A DNA stretch of 64,000 nt from Branchiostoma floridae. Lineage: Eukaryota > Chordata > Leptocardii > Amphioxiformes > Branchiostomatidae. Shown here piece by piece: positions 34,621 to 47,393 of the stretch. The stretch spans positions 14,304,405-14,368,404 of the forward strand of contig NC_049980.1 of assembly GCF_000003815.2 (NCBI RefSeq), written 5' to 3'. The translations under genes were made by a program, and so were the position numbers. The notes under the pieces are model-generated. The model did not search any database. It saw nothing but the letters and a program-made list of their open reading frames with translations, and was not told where the DNA came from. Positions within the stretch are counted from its first letter, which is position 1, and every line of letters starts with the position of its first letter.

Positions 34621-37080
34621 ACGTTATGTTGGTCGTCACTTTTCCAACAATTTTACTTTTGTCAGAAGTCAATTCTTCCAACGTGATCACTTTTCTATGT
34701 GCCAACCTGGATAAGACCATGTTGACTTGATTATATGTATGGCATCCTCTGGGATAAGTTTCAAAACGCTATTAGACGCTCGTTTCAGTATACTGAACCG
34801 TTTCCATGGAACGAAGCAACATTGGGGATCGTAGATGTGCTGTCCAAAAAATAGTCGGATATTCCTATTAGCGTATGTTGTGACATTCTCCTATTGCTTC
34901 CGTTCTCGGTCCATGCAATGGCTTATGTGTATGTATTTGTAAGTTCAGACAGGTTAACCTTACAAGTTACAAGTTGTAGTTCCAGTTGAGTCTAAGCCAA
35001 TAGCCCACCGGGGACTTCCTTACACCAAGTTATAGCAAATTGTGTGAGTCATCGTCTGAGCTGACAATGTGTACCAATTCTTGGAATCGCGCAGGAATTC
35101 CTCAATTAAGGGCTTGGGTGTCAGAGGATTGGCATTTGGACGAACCGGAGCCTCTGGTCCATACCAATTTGTCCCACAATTTACTTCACGTAAAATCAGG
35201 AGCGTGGGATTTGCGAAGATCCGGGCTTCTCTCGTCCTCAGCTGACCGGAAGGTTTCTACGCCCACAAAACAAGGGAGATCGTTTGTCGGTAGTCAGGGT
35301 AACTACCAAGTCGTGAAGATTAGATCGGACATACAGAAGCGCAATGTATCTTCTTGTTACTCACTCGGCCGATCGACCTTCAATCAAAATTCCTCCCCTA
35401 TCCTCCTGCTCCCATCACTTCTGGAAATATTAACCTCTGGTTCACGGCTCGCCATGCTGAGGGCTCGGCCTCTGTATTCCCTTGCTCAGTTGTTAGAGCG
35501 GGTCTTGAAAGAATCCTTGCAGATCTGATATATGTGTGGACATTTGCTTGTTATTCTACAGCCACTGATCACAGGCGCCACTATGCCCCTAAGCTACATT
35601 AAATCCCGATACTGATTTATAACTTAGGAAAGCCGTCGTCTATTTACTTGTTTCCATTCCCGGCTCGTATAACTGCCTGTTACAAATCTAAAACAGCGTC
35701 GGCACAATCCTCGGGGCTTTCGTGAAATCTGTTGGGCTTTCCTGTTCTTTGGTAGGGAGGGTACAGGCTGGAAGTGTGCGATGTGGTAAGCTGGTAATGA
35801 TGTGGGGGAAATTCCTGGAACTTCCTAGGGAAGGGCGACTTTGCACGTCTTTAACACCAGGTTTACGCGGTGTGTAGAGGAAAATGCTTGAAGGAGATCT
35901 GCAAGTTATAACATTGTGCACCTCTCCATCATCGTGATCGTCGTTTTAGACATCGCCAACCAACTTCCAACTTTCCTCCAATGTTCCGTACCTTGTATAC
36001 AATATCAGTTATAGCAATGCACATCACTAGATCACCATGCAGACATACAGTATGTCATCATTTGCATCAAGATGGCATATCATCATCAGCATTGTCGTTC
36101 TGAGTTTACATTGATTAAAAACACAATTCATGATAACCCGCGTGTGCTTTAATTAATGAATTAATTAAGACCTTAATGAAAAAAAGAAGAAAATAACGAC
36201 AAGAATAAGTCACACTTACATGTTTCATCAGTTGCGAGTCAAAACGGTTTGCACCTCCCTTCCACTTATCAATGCCACAACCAATCAGTGATCAAAGATT
36301 TGACCCAGATCCAAAAGGAATCTTAAAGATAAAGAATCTTTTTAATAGTTGAATGTTTTGTTGTCTTTTGCAGCTTGCATCACATTCCAATTATGAAATA
36401 GCGGATCACACAAAACCAATTTTAGTCGCCCAGCGATCGCCGAACGCGTGCTCGCACACATGTATCTGACGTGACACCCAACTTTGAGCCCGAGCTGCCA
36501 ATGTTGACACGCACGTGCTTGGTGATTGACATGAGGGACGCTAAACTCCACCCTGTATATGTACACTGTCACAGCGAATTACGGTCTGTGCTGACCTACG
36601 CTGTATAATGTTGCAGCCCCTAAAACTGAGACTAACTGGCATCGAGCCCTTCCATCCCAGGGGTACGTTTTTTGGGGGGAGAATATTCGTGCAATATCGC
36701 GCGTATCCTTCAAGAGGTGATACGAACGTACGATATTACTGTCATACCCTCTATGTGATTGCTATATTTACACATGATATCTGAAGGCGCTGGTTTATAG
36801 AGGATAGCAGTTGGTACGAAGAACTTAAACAGATTAGGAGTCGGCGCCAGGATTCTGACCCGTACTGGGTACAGGTCAGTAGAGAAACGGCCGAAGGATG
36901 CGGATGGCCTTAACGAGTCGTCGGACCGAGACGGCCCGGGCTGAGTTATACTGGTACGGTTGTTACTAGGCAGAACTACGGCATGGTTCAATGTAGTTCA
37001 CCTGGTGCAAATAATGGGGCCTGTCAAGTCAACATATTATATCACACAATATAATACAATACAATTCGATACACAAGATG
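34621..37080. other. Intergenic, no gene recognised
   Basis: About 2.5 kb. A 162-codon plus-strand frame at 35040-35528 shows no domain, no initiation context of note and no splice support; I regard it as chance. No clear repeat ends were found. Confidence 0.4.
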
Positions 37081-37094
37081 TTACAATACAATAC

Positions 37095-37173
37095 AAGTCA
37101 TCTTTATTTGCCTGGACTAATGCCTGGAGGCTAATTGCAAGGACACAGACAGATATGATAACATACAAAAGGT
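37095..37173 (+). repeat. Dispersed repeat with GCTAATTGCAAGG core, copy 1
   Basis: AATGCCTGGAGGCTAATTGC, then ACACAGACAGATATGATAAC and ATACAAAAGGTA. It aligns with 59297-59357 (AATGCCCGAAGGCTAATTAG, ACACAGATACGATAC, CAAAAGGTA). Such sequences are typical of retroelement 3' tails. Confidence 0.55.
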
Positions 37174-38710
37174 AAACATTTGATTTGACAAACGTTACAT
37201 ACAAGTGATACCCAATCTGAATCTCTGCAATACATTGATACTCTTTATCTATGATTTGGAAATGGCACCGTGTAACAGATATTGTGCATCCTGAATGTTC
37301 AATGGTTGGTTCATCACTCTACCATGACAAATGGATACTTAAGTTTGAGAACGTGCTATTTTCTACACGGTCGAAGCAAAGACCCAAAGAAAGAGCTTTT
37401 TCACCCATATAATTTTTGTAAGCTGTTCCATATCCATGCTGCTTTCCCATGGATAAGTTGCTTATGCAACTCAAAAGTCTATGAAATCTGGAGAATCCTC
37501 CGCAAATCTCTTCTTTTCAAAATGCTAAAGCCGTCCATGTATGATTATGTAGAAAGATACACCCTACACACGCAACAACTGCTCAGGCATACCTGGGGCT
37601 TTCGATAGCTGTGGAGTCGGCCCAAGGCACTTACTACCGGAGCCCAACCCTCTCCCTCCGCCACCTTTTACCTACCCAACCGAAATCCGTACCAGTACCA
37701 CTGGGCTCCCTGTAAAGTTGTAACTGGCGGAGAAGCACTCCACCTTAGTGTTAGTCGCACGTTCATCGTGGCATGGTCATTTTCTGTCCATCACATGATC
37801 CTCTTGTCAAATCGGCCTTCATTTGCAGTTACAGAGAAAACGAATCATTTGTCTTATCATGGCCACCGTTCACTGAAATCGTGTTCCGATGAAATTCCAC
37901 AAGTTTCATGTATTCGCATCAAACCGATTTGTCCTATTGTTGTACTTTCCTGGTTGTAGGTATGAAAACTTGCTTAGTCATTGTCTACGGATGTCAAACG
38001 CTGTCACCACGGTTTCACTGAACAAATCGTGTGTAGCCCGCCTTTTATGTGCTACGTGAATCAGCCCTACTGATCGTTAATTACGTATTCCTTCGCCTAT
38101 AAAAAATGATGCCACAGTTATATCCAATCAAAAACCTACAAATGTGGCGGTCTTTACCCCTTGAATTGGTTCGCCCTCGAAATAATCCTTCTTGATCACG
38201 GCAATTGCAAACGTCTTTGAGATACTCCGTGTTTTCTTATTTACTCGTGTTGTTTTCGGGCATGTAAACGGATAGATGATTGTGAGAAAAATTAATTTGG
38301 CGACTGTCCCTTCTAGAGGCTTTATGCTAGGCATTGTGTCGTCCAGGTCGTAAAACTTGAAAGCCACATGAAAGGATCGTGTTACAAAATCATCCCACAA
38401 AACACACACAACTGTCACAGGAGCAAGAGTTTGGTTGCTAGACCCAGGACTGACGAAAGTTGGTACCTCACTCGACAGCACCAAATTGCCCTAAGAAATT
38501 ACGCAAACTTTCTCCTGGGGTCACAATGACGTGTTGCGCAATACGCACCATTTGGCCGTTTTCTAAATTTCAAAAATCGCAATATTTCGGACCACAAAGT
38601 ATGCCGCAGTTTTTGGCGCATTTATGTGAAATACCTTTTAGCACAGTGCGTGATAATCTCAGCTCAAAGCAGTAGAGTAAGATAGTATCATAAGCTGGCT
38701 GAAGGAGTGT
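37174..38710. other. Intergenic, no gene recognised
   Basis: About 1.5 kb with overlapping short frames on both strands (for example 37282-37608 plus, 38128-38484 minus) and no recognisable domain or splice pattern. Confidence 0.4.
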
Positions 38711-38958
38711 CATCATCATCATCATCACCACCCTCGCCGCATATCAGTCTTCGCTGAGGCGGGCCGTCATTGTTCATCACACTTTTCTGTCAGCTGCTGT
38801 CCATTGCACCCCCTCCCAAGTGCATCCCATCTCAGCAAGTATCGCTCCACAGTTCGCCTACATGTCAACCCCCCCTCCTTCTTCTTCTTGCTGGGCACCA
38901 GTTCAGTACCACCCTGGGAAGTCTCAGCCATTCGCACAACGTGCCCTAGCCAATGCAT
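38711..38958 (-). mobile_element. LINE reverse-transcriptase C-terminus with ATG-repeat tail, minus strand
   Basis: The minus strand reads MHWLGHVVRMAETSQGGTEL and ends near CNGQQLTEKCDEQ. The W-LGHVxRM signature is common at the C-terminus of LINE and related ORF2 proteins. Its 3' side ends in a (GATGAT)n run (38711-38727 on the plus strand as CATCAT), the short tandem tail typical of several LINE clades. The upstream part is missing (5' truncation). Confidence 0.75.
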
Positions 38959-38959
38959 T

Positions 38960-41180
38960 CTTGCTCTCTGTATGAGTATGGATAGTTTAGATTGGCCGGT
39001 GCGGTATCTGACTGTAGCAGGCCAAGGTTCGATGGGAAATGCACAATCCTAGGCCGGCTACGCTCTTTCGGTCAGCTTATTATACTAGGCCCCTGTGAGA
39101 TCTGCTTGGAGATCAAATGCGTGACGGAGCTGTATGGCCTGTATTATTTCACTTTCTGTCTCTCAATAAAGCCGTCGCCACATAGCAGGACAATGCCTAC
39201 TCAACCTCTTCTTGGAGAATAGAGATGAGTTTGAAAAGGACGTTTCCGTATGTCCTCTTAGTTATACCGTTACTGCGTGATTTGTGAGAATCAACCCTGG
39301 GGGTATTCGCCTAGGTCACCGGGCACAGTTCAATGCCAACACTAACAGGTTAGATTTTCAGCTGAAAATACACTCGACTCCCTGACAATTTTGACATTCA
39401 GCGCTTACAACACTCTGACGGATTAACCCAAAGGTCGTTGACCGTGTGGCACGGGTGTGAGTAGGAGGATCGAGACTTGAAATGTTCCCAATTCTCGTGT
39501 ATATCAATGTTGATCTGACATTTAGTGCATCCAGAGAGTCGAGTCCTTAGTGAGTCCCCACGCCCCCTCGGTAGAAGTAATGTACCCCTGAAGCTATAAG
39601 GAGATCAGTTTACTTTTGGGAAGCTATTCAATTTATCCCATCAGAATTGCATTCGCATAACTGCCTCCTTAAGTGTCTACCTGGGAAGATGGTGGAATAT
39701 GAGTAGGTTCCACATTTGGAGTCTCCTTGACTTTTGCTGAAAAGGCAACCACGCGTCTGTGTAGTTTCCCGCAGCTCGACTTGCACAAGTTCGGAAGCAA
39801 AATACGTTTTGTCAGTTGAACACCACAGAAGCCGCAGGAGACAGAATACATATGCTATAGTCTCTTAGACCCTAGGCTTGGGATATGGACCACGAGTGTT
39901 GATTAACATCATCTCTGTTGGTGGCCCCTCTTGGCAAGTGTGCACGTTTGGTTCTCACACCCCAGCACGGCCCAGGAATGACACATGGGCACAGATTCAC
40001 TGCTGCTAAGTGACAGATGTACACAGAGATGTGGCATTGATGGCAAAAACACCTGTACGCATTTTGGCACGACTTGGCAAGCAAACCTACTTGCAAGGAT
40101 TACTACTAGTGTTACTCGGCGTTCAGTTGCCAAGGGAAGCTGATCCTAAAATAAAACAGCCCAATTTTCTGGTCTGAACAAGGTCATATTGTGAATGACA
40201 CATAGCATCTATGCTGCAAGTATTTGTTTGCTCTTCCTAATCGAGCGCGTCAAGAAAAATACCCAGAGGTTTGCAAATATTGTATGCAATGCACACAAAC
40301 ATAGAACTAGAAACGTAACGTTACACATAGATGGTATTGACATGCTTGATTTTCAATCGTGTATTACGGCATATTAATTTCAAGTACATCGTTCTCGTGA
40401 CAAGATTTCAGTTTCAATGTGAGGCAGGTTTATTCGTTCTGACAGTGTGAATGTATCCACATCATAGTTTTCTCCTTCACGCGTTGGGAAAGCAGAATGG
40501 GGGAGAGCGACGTCGCTAATTAGCGTGACCTCACTGTTGGTTCTGTCGTTTGTCGTCTTGGCGATATGTTGTGTCAAGGCACTACCTCGTGGTTTCCCGC
40601 TCGAGTATGACCCTGACCTTCACAATGTCCGTGTAGAGACTCCCACACCAGTCAGCTAACACAAAAGTTATTTATTGTGTATGGTCGTCTACTTACAACA
40701 TCTGCAGGGTTAACGTAACCACGGCCACAGACCACTCCTACCCCGTTAGAAAGCCTTTGCACTCTGATCATGTATCATAGCCGCCTTTAATAATCCATAC
40801 TCGCAGCATTTCATAGAAGTCAAGTCACAGACATTATTGTCTCTGATTCACTGTCAAAGAAGGATACACGTGGTATCATCATCATCATGATAAACTGTGG
40901 TAATCTCGGGCTTTATTCATCCTTTTTAACCTGGCATTATTCCGTGTTATTTGAATTTGTTCAGTGTTTTGTGGTCTTTACCTCCACCCCTGTCACGTAA
41001 AGCTTGCGACCTCGTCCCTTAGAGCAGCTTTAAAAAGATCTAACTCTATGTAGAGTGTCCTCACAGGACCTTGAGCCACAGAATGAAATGTATTCACATC
41101 ATGTTTGCATCGGTGTTTGGTACCAACTGTACTTGGTTGACCTCCCCAATCACAAGCATACATATATACCGATAGGGAGG
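38960..41180. other. Intergenic, no gene recognised
   Basis: About 2.2 kb of unclassified sequence. GTGAGATCTGCTTGGAGATC near 39094-39113 resembles the right end of the element at 59806-59921 (GTAGATCTGCCTGGAGATTA). No coding exon was supported. Confidence 0.4.
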
Positions 41181-41303
41181 CGCACAGACACATACACACG
41201 CACACGCACGCACATACACTCATACACTCACTCACACACACAAACACTCACACACAAACACACACACGCACAAACACACACCACAGAGAGAGAGAGAGAG
41301 AGA
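41181..41303. repeat. (CA)n followed by (GA)n microsatellite
   Basis: About 100 bp of interrupted CA repeats and then about 20 bp of GA. It accounts for the Thr-His-rich frame. Confidence 0.95.
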
Positions 41304-41481
41304 GGTGTTATCATTCATTCAGAAGTCTTGCCACACAAGAATTGCATCCACCAGAGCTACGTAGATATTATATACTGGCACGGGAGTAGCTTCATCCGAG
41401 GAAGTAAAAAGACCTCCTTTCTTACATCTGTAACCTATAACAAGGTATGCATTTTTATCAAAAGTCGCGTCGCCTTTTATT

Positions 41482-42815
41482 ACCTTTGCCAGAATGGCTA
41501 AGGTTATGTTTTGGGCTTGTGAGTCTGTCTGTCTGTGTGTGTGTTAACAGCATAACTCGAGAAGCCTTGGATGGATCCCAATAATATTTGGTAGGTGGGT
41601 AGGGGTCGAAAAAACGAAGGTCAAGTTCGATAATGGGCCCCCTAGCGGCTTGCTAAGGTACTGCAGCAGAACCTCAATTTTTTATATCTCGTGTTCTGGA
41701 CATGCTGTGGTTATCATTTTTGAGTGGTAGATAGCCCTTGGAACAGAGAGTAAGTGCTGTAAGTTTGGACCCCCTAGCGGCTTGTTTGGAACTGCAGTTT
41801 CCTTTCAAACTTTGGACGAGAATAACTCGAGAACGTGTTGATGGATCATCATGATTTTTGGTATGTAGATAGCCCAAGTAACAATGTACATCATGAAATA
41901 CTAATTTTGCAAATCAGCAACTCATTTGCATAATTGATGAGGAAAGTTTATAAATCCACTGCATTTCATGATAGGACTTTCAAACTTGTCACATATATAG
42001 ATGAGAAAGAGAGAAATATCAATGCATATTAATTATGCAAATGGAGGCCTCATTTGCATAATTAATGAGAAAATGTAAACGTGTTGACGGATCGTCATGA
42101 TTTTTGGTATGTAGATAGCCAAAGGGAAGACTTACATAATGGAATTCTAATGATGCAAATCGACAGCTAATTTGCATAATTAATGAGGAAAGTATGTAAA
42201 CCCACTGCATTCCTTTATAGGACTTTCAAACTTGACACATTTGTAGCTGAGAAAGAAAGAAATATCAATACATATTGATTATGCAGATGGTGATCTCATT
42301 TGCATAATCAATTGCAAATATGAACGTGTTAACGGATCGTCATGATTTTTGGTATGTAGATAGCCTAAGTAAAAACTTACATAATGAGATACTGGTTATG
42401 CAAATTAACAGCTAATTTGCATAATTAATGAGGAAAGTTGATAAATCCACTGCATTCCATGATAGGACTTTCAAACTTGTCACATATGTAACTGAGAAAG
42501 ATGGCAGAGAGTAAGAGGTGTATGTTTGGGTCCGCTAGCATCTTTTCTTGAACTGCAGGAGCCGGTTTAGTTTCCTACTTTGAGAGAGAATAAGTCAAGA
42601 AGGGATGAAAGGATCATCATGATTTTTGGTATGCTGACAGCTTAAGTGATGCTTGATACAATCTAATATTAGTAAGTAAATAGGGATCTAATTTGTATAA
42701 GCAATGGCAAAATGTTATGAACCAACTCCAGGCATATAAGATAAAATATAATGAGTAACACATTTATGTCTACAGACATCATTCTACATAACAAACCTGG
42801 TTTATTGGCAAAGGT
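41482..42815 (+). mobile_element. ACCTTYGCCA-family element, longest copy (copy C)
   Basis: It starts ACCTTTGCCAGAATGGC and ends TTGGCAAAGGT, giving inverted termini. After (TGTC)n come two blocks with GGCCCCCTAGCGGCTTG / GGACCCCCTAGCGGCTTG, then an internal tandem of about 245 bp. Its anchor GATCATCATGATTTTTGGTA (or GATCGTCATG...) begins near 41845, 42091 and 42336, with a fourth, diverged unit near 42614. Each unit contains facing octamers (ATTATGCAAAT ... ATTTGCATAATTAATGAG). There is no coding frame. Confidence 0.85.
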
Positions 42816-43414
42816 ATGTGTTCGTGGAACTCTAGTTGTGGATGGAATGGGACCCAAAAGTACCTAAAATCTACCTTTCATTCTTCTAAATCGCATGTTA
42901 GCTTTGGCAAACCTCCAAAAATAGATTTGCTACCTTCTGTTTTAGATCAACTGGCCGAACATCTAACAAGTGGGTAGAACATGACCCATGGCAGCTCCAT
43001 AATTACAGCATCGGTCATGACCTGATATTCCGCTCCTGTGTCATACAACTGTCATTGTCACAATCTTGTTTTCACGGATTTCGCCGGCTTTTGCTCTGGG
43101 GAAAGAAACACACAGCAGAAAAAAAGGGAGCTCAAAGAACAGTTAGGAGATGTTTTCACGATCGCAATCGGAGTGTATCGAGCTTCCGTCAGCTGAAAGG
43201 CTGGGGACTTATGCTCCTGAGGTTCCCGCCACGGCGGAAGCTTCTGGAAAATGTCAGTGTCACGAGCACGTGTCGCACGGGGATTACGTGTCCATGGAGA
43301 CCCACAGGACATTGTGTGCCAACCATGAACTAATCAGGAGAGGGGTCGACTGACGTGCCAAAGTAGGCATTGCTGCATAAGGAGAAAGTTCCATTCCGTG
43401 AATTATTACATTTT

Positions 43415-43640
43415 CACTGGCGCGTTTGTCTGTATACAAGATATCTCCAGCACGGCTAGATGGATATTGGTTTCGTGTCTGGTGTGTTGGTAGCGTGTAA
43501 AAGAACTGGAAATGATTGGATTTTGGGCCCCCTAGCGGCTTCCCTACCTCTCGCTTAGCAGAACTTCCGGTTCTAGATCTGATATCTCGTTTTCAGGGTA
43601 TGCTATGGTCACGATTTTGAGTGGCGGCGTAACAACGGGG
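43415..43640 (+). mobile_element. ACCTTYGCCA-family element, fragment (copy D)
   Basis: It contains GATATCTCCAGCACGGCTAG, TTTGGGCCCCCTAGCGGCTT and TATGCTATGGTCACGATTTT, matching internal parts of copy C in order. Both termini and the octamer part are missing. Confidence 0.65.
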
Positions 43641-43689
43641 GTCAAGTGCCACCATCTGACCAGTCTAACCGGTCCGGACCTTTTGACAT

Positions 43690-43760
43690 AGTGGCTATGA
43701 TGGGGTCCTATGGCGTTGGGGTAGTAAGCTGGCGGGCCAGGGTTCGAATCGGAAGCCAGG
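43690..43760 (+). repeat. tRNA-like sequence, possible SINE head
   Basis: TATGGCGTTGGGGTAGTAAGC followed about 10 bases on by GGGTTCGAATCGG, a good B-box (in pieces: TGGCGTTGGGG as weak A-box). The sequence does not fold into a complete tRNA by eye, so a SINE relic is preferred over a tRNA gene. Confidence 0.4.
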
Positions 43761-44759
43761 AGATTGTTCCTACTCATCTACGTGTTTCCGTAGATAACTC
43801 TTGTGAAAAACATCTCTTGCGTATTCTCCATGATTACGAAGGGCCATGATTATTCAGCACATCCATAAATATTGCATATCCATAAATATGAACGCCCTGT
43901 CTTGTATCTTTTGGTCAAATATACCAAAAGAATAACAATAATGGACAAAAACATTCGTAAAACATTTTGGTATTTATATAGAAACGGTAACGTTATAGAT
44001 GCTCTTTGGTTCAGAAGTTATGTATTCCAAATTTGTTTGACCTTGATCCCTTGAAAACCGGCTTAGGCCGAAAAGGATACTCACGGTAAGTAACTCAAGG
44101 CTTGTTTTCCTGGAGCCATCATTTTGCTACTTGTGGACTCCTTATTTATCCTTGACGTTTGCTATCTTGTCTACTCTATTCTCTAACCTTGGTATCTCGG
44201 TTTTGTAGGTCGTGTGTGGAGGGTATTACACTTCACGTCATGGTAGACAGCCTGTCTGCACGATTCAGCACTGCCAAGTCAGCGAAACTCGAGAAGCGCT
44301 GATCCGAACCAGGCAATACAGCCTCATATTCAAGACACGTCACGAGGAAAAAAACATGGAGACTGTCTGGGCTGATTTTAATTTTTTTTTTCAGCTCATT
44401 TTCTATAGAAGGTCTTGTTAATGCGCCCTGGGCAAACACTGTTCGCTGTGACATTGGAGAATCTTCGGTCGGCTGCTGCTGACAGTATTTTGGGGTCAAT
44501 TTCAAGCATTACCTCTCATTACCTGATTCCATTTTGAGTTCTGTCACTTATATCACACATTATTATACTTTTTGATATCCCGTCAGACCTAGGGTTTTGA
44601 TAGCTGAACTAGGACTTGGCACATGAAATTGATTTTAACTGATGGCATTCGGTGCCAGATTATCCACGACTATTTCTTCGCTCTTTACATAACGAACCGC
44701 ACTAAGCAATGTCTAGCAATGCCCAAGCTTGGACATGTGGTAAGAGATTGCATTCGCCA

Positions 44760-45035
44760 TTTCGGGTGGTGCCGTAAATCCGTCGGCCCCGAGATTTGAG
44801 GGAGTTTCAGGTGTAAGCCTTGGCGTCAAAGCTTAGCATGTAAAAGAACCCAACACACTTATCAAGGAGTGTAGAGGTGACCCTGTGTGCTTGGCTGAAC
44901 ACACCAGCCTTAGTGAAGCCCCATTGTACTCCCTACTAGATAACGAAGATTTTAAGCGCCATGATTTGTCCTCAGTTAGGCCACTCGGTGTGCATCGTTG
45001 TGAATCCTTCAGATGACCGAAGATCACGAGAAATG
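44760..45035 (+). repeat. SINE-like dispersed repeat with GTAAAAGAACCCAACACAC core
   Basis: GCATGTAAAAGAACCCAACA at 44837-44856, continuing to CACTTATC, shares its core with the SINE at 29283-29645 and with 27548-27567. Its body (GGTGGTGCCGTAAATCCGTC, GGTGTAAGCCTTGGCGTC) suggests a retroposon fragment. Ends were not resolved. Confidence 0.5.
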
Positions 45036-46102
45036 ACCGGCATACATCGGACTATGAGCAACTTATTTCCACTAGAGGTTGTGGCGGCGCAGCGACCACG
45101 GAGCGACTAGACATTTGACTAATCTTGCAACGATTTTTTTTTCCATTTTATGTTTTCTTTAAATCATTCGTAAAATAAAATTAGTCACTGTCGTCGTAAA
45201 TGCAATTTTGGTCACTGTCGTCGTCTATTGGAAAGAGGCTGAGGGTGCATGATGACCTGGGAATTGTCTGTCCTACATGTCCCAGGATTCGGACAGGTAT
45301 TTGTAGTCGCCAGCTGTCTTCAATCGACTTGACGTTATGGTGAACATGATGGCCCAACGGTTTTCTATTCTGAGCGTTAAGGCCTAGCTAGAGCGGCTAA
45401 TATACGACGCTAAGCACGCTCGAACGCCCGTAGCCTTGGCGTTTTTCTTTGTAAGAGGCTTTCTGGACAGGTCGTTTTTTTAACAAAACGACAATACGTG
45501 TGCTGAGTAGGCACTCCGCGGACATCTGTATACTGTAAGGATATCCAGCTTGTGCCAAGAATAACCCTTCAAAGCCACATGCTTTCGCCATAAACCACGA
45601 GTCGAAAGGTGACAAGGATTAACTCCACGCGACAGGACACCATCTACAACAGTTACAGTCACAGACCTCCCCGGGATAGCTGGCAGTTCAGTACGAGCAC
45701 GTGCTCACCTTTCATACCCTCCCGCTTTCGGCACAACGGAAAGTCATGAAAGTCATGATTTTAACAGGTCGCATTCGCCCCCTTTGACTAAAACAAAGCG
45801 ATCACAGACACGAAACGGTACAACAATACCTATCTGATCTTACAACATTAAAGATGTTTCATAACCTTTAGGTCATTGACTTGAGGTCGTTGGAAACTCC
45901 TTTGTTTGAATTCTTTCATTTTGTGTATCTTGGCCAGGGCAAGCTCTTTCCTCTCTAGCCAACACGTGCAGAGAGAGATGTGCGAAGACTACAGTAGACC
46001 CTGGCCGGTGTCATGACGCTCACCGTCTCGGGATGCAGATTGGCGCACATAGTTCCCATATTGTCCTCTTCTCTATCACCAGATGTATCACGTTGTCGTT
46101 CC

Positions 46103-46211
46103 CCTCCGCCAAGAAGGTTCTGTTTTTGGTGTGTTTGGATGACATTTTCATAATCAATAGGAAATATTTATCATACTTCACTTGAAAAGCATAATGTCAT
46201 TTGGCGAAGGT
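46103..46211 (+). mobile_element. ACCTTYGCCA-family element, internally deleted (copy E)
   Basis: It keeps the start (CCTCCGCCAAGAAGGTTCTG) and the end (GTCATTTGGCGAAGGT) of the family, with only about 80 bases between, showing deletion of the whole centre. Confidence 0.65.
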
Positions 46212-47325
46212 ATGAGGTCGTGAAAGTTTAATTCTTTATGTCCTTCTCTTTCTTTCTCTCTACTTCAGTCTTTTCTTTTTTTTCTTTCTCAATTCCTATG
46301 ACCATTTAAAGCATTGCAAGGTCAGATGATGCCAGACATATACTATCGAAAAAGACGTTTGTTAATATTTACTTTTTCCATGACGTCTGTATAGATAGTC
46401 GTGAGATTTTTCGGGAGTGATGTCAGGCGGGAAGCTCGTGAGATACGTTCCAGAGAGTCCCACAGGCGAGAAGGTCGCGATCTCTGACACTCCGCCACGT
46501 TTGGCGCTAACTTGCCTATTAACTACAATTTGTGTTATTGCAAATGTGTCATCGAAATGAGTGGAAAATCACCCGTCCTGTGCAGATAGCTGGAGACGAA
46601 GGCGATTGAGATTGCACCTACTGTATCACAATCTTATGACGAGACGGCGTTTCAGTCTCTGACCAGCACCGGTAGACCAATGTCAAGGGGTTAATTATAT
46701 AGTCTCAAGCAAAGTCAACGGGTTTCTGGAAAATGTTGAAATTGGTTACATAGCCGATCATGGAGTACCGTTTGCAACCTAGGTTTTCCAGCAACCTATG
46801 GGCGTCTGGTAAATAAAGTAATCAAGACTAGAGTATACTGTACTAACAAAAATGCGTGCGTGTACATGAATTAAAAAGTAAAGAATATGAAAAATTGTTT
46901 TAACAAGTTTGGACAATGCCCTTCTTCTCAACATGTATGTTGTAGCCTAGAGTAAACTCAGTTGTAATTATCCCACCATTGACTGGATGTTCCTGTCAAT
47001 AGTGACCAGTCTTATTGACAAGAAGCACAGAAATGCCTTTATATCGGTAATCATCCATACATAGAATCGGTGCAATAATCGCAGAATGGTCACTGAAAAG
47101 GTCACGAGGTCGATCTATGTCAGTGAGGTTTTATCATTCATTTTTGTATCATTCTAGTTAATTATTCTTGCCCAGGAATGCAACTATTTCTTATCTTGTC
47201 ACCATCTTTACATGGTTACCCCGAGGGTTATGATTAAAGTTTTAAAGTTAACAGGACCGCAAGGCACAAGGTGTTATTCTCAAGGAACCGTTCATGTCGA
47301 TAGTTCAAAAATCTTTAGCCTGGTT

Positions 47326-47393
47326 ATCAAACCCCAGCCCGATCTCAAAGTATCTATCGTTTGAGATCAGGCTGGGGTATGGTATCCAGGCTA
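47326..47393. mobile_element. 68-bp TAGCCTGG-family MITE, copy 3
   Basis: An almost perfect hairpin: TAGCCTGGTTATCAAACCCC on the left, inverted TAGCCTGGATACCATACCCC on the right. The left flank AAAAATCTT recurs as AAAAATCTT two bases beyond the right end, so the 9-bp duplication is probably preserved with an A-run slip. Confidence 0.8.

Noticed and set aside
35040-35528. 162-codon plus-strand frame
   Set aside because: No domain, ordinary composition, no splice or start support, and overlapping frames in other phases; probably chance.
41055-41501. 148-codon Thr-His-rich frame
   Set aside because: Driven by CA and GA repeats and followed directly by a transposon.
43690-43760. Possible tRNA gene with a good B-box
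   Set aside because: No complete cloverleaf by eye and a weak A-box; more likely a SINE head.
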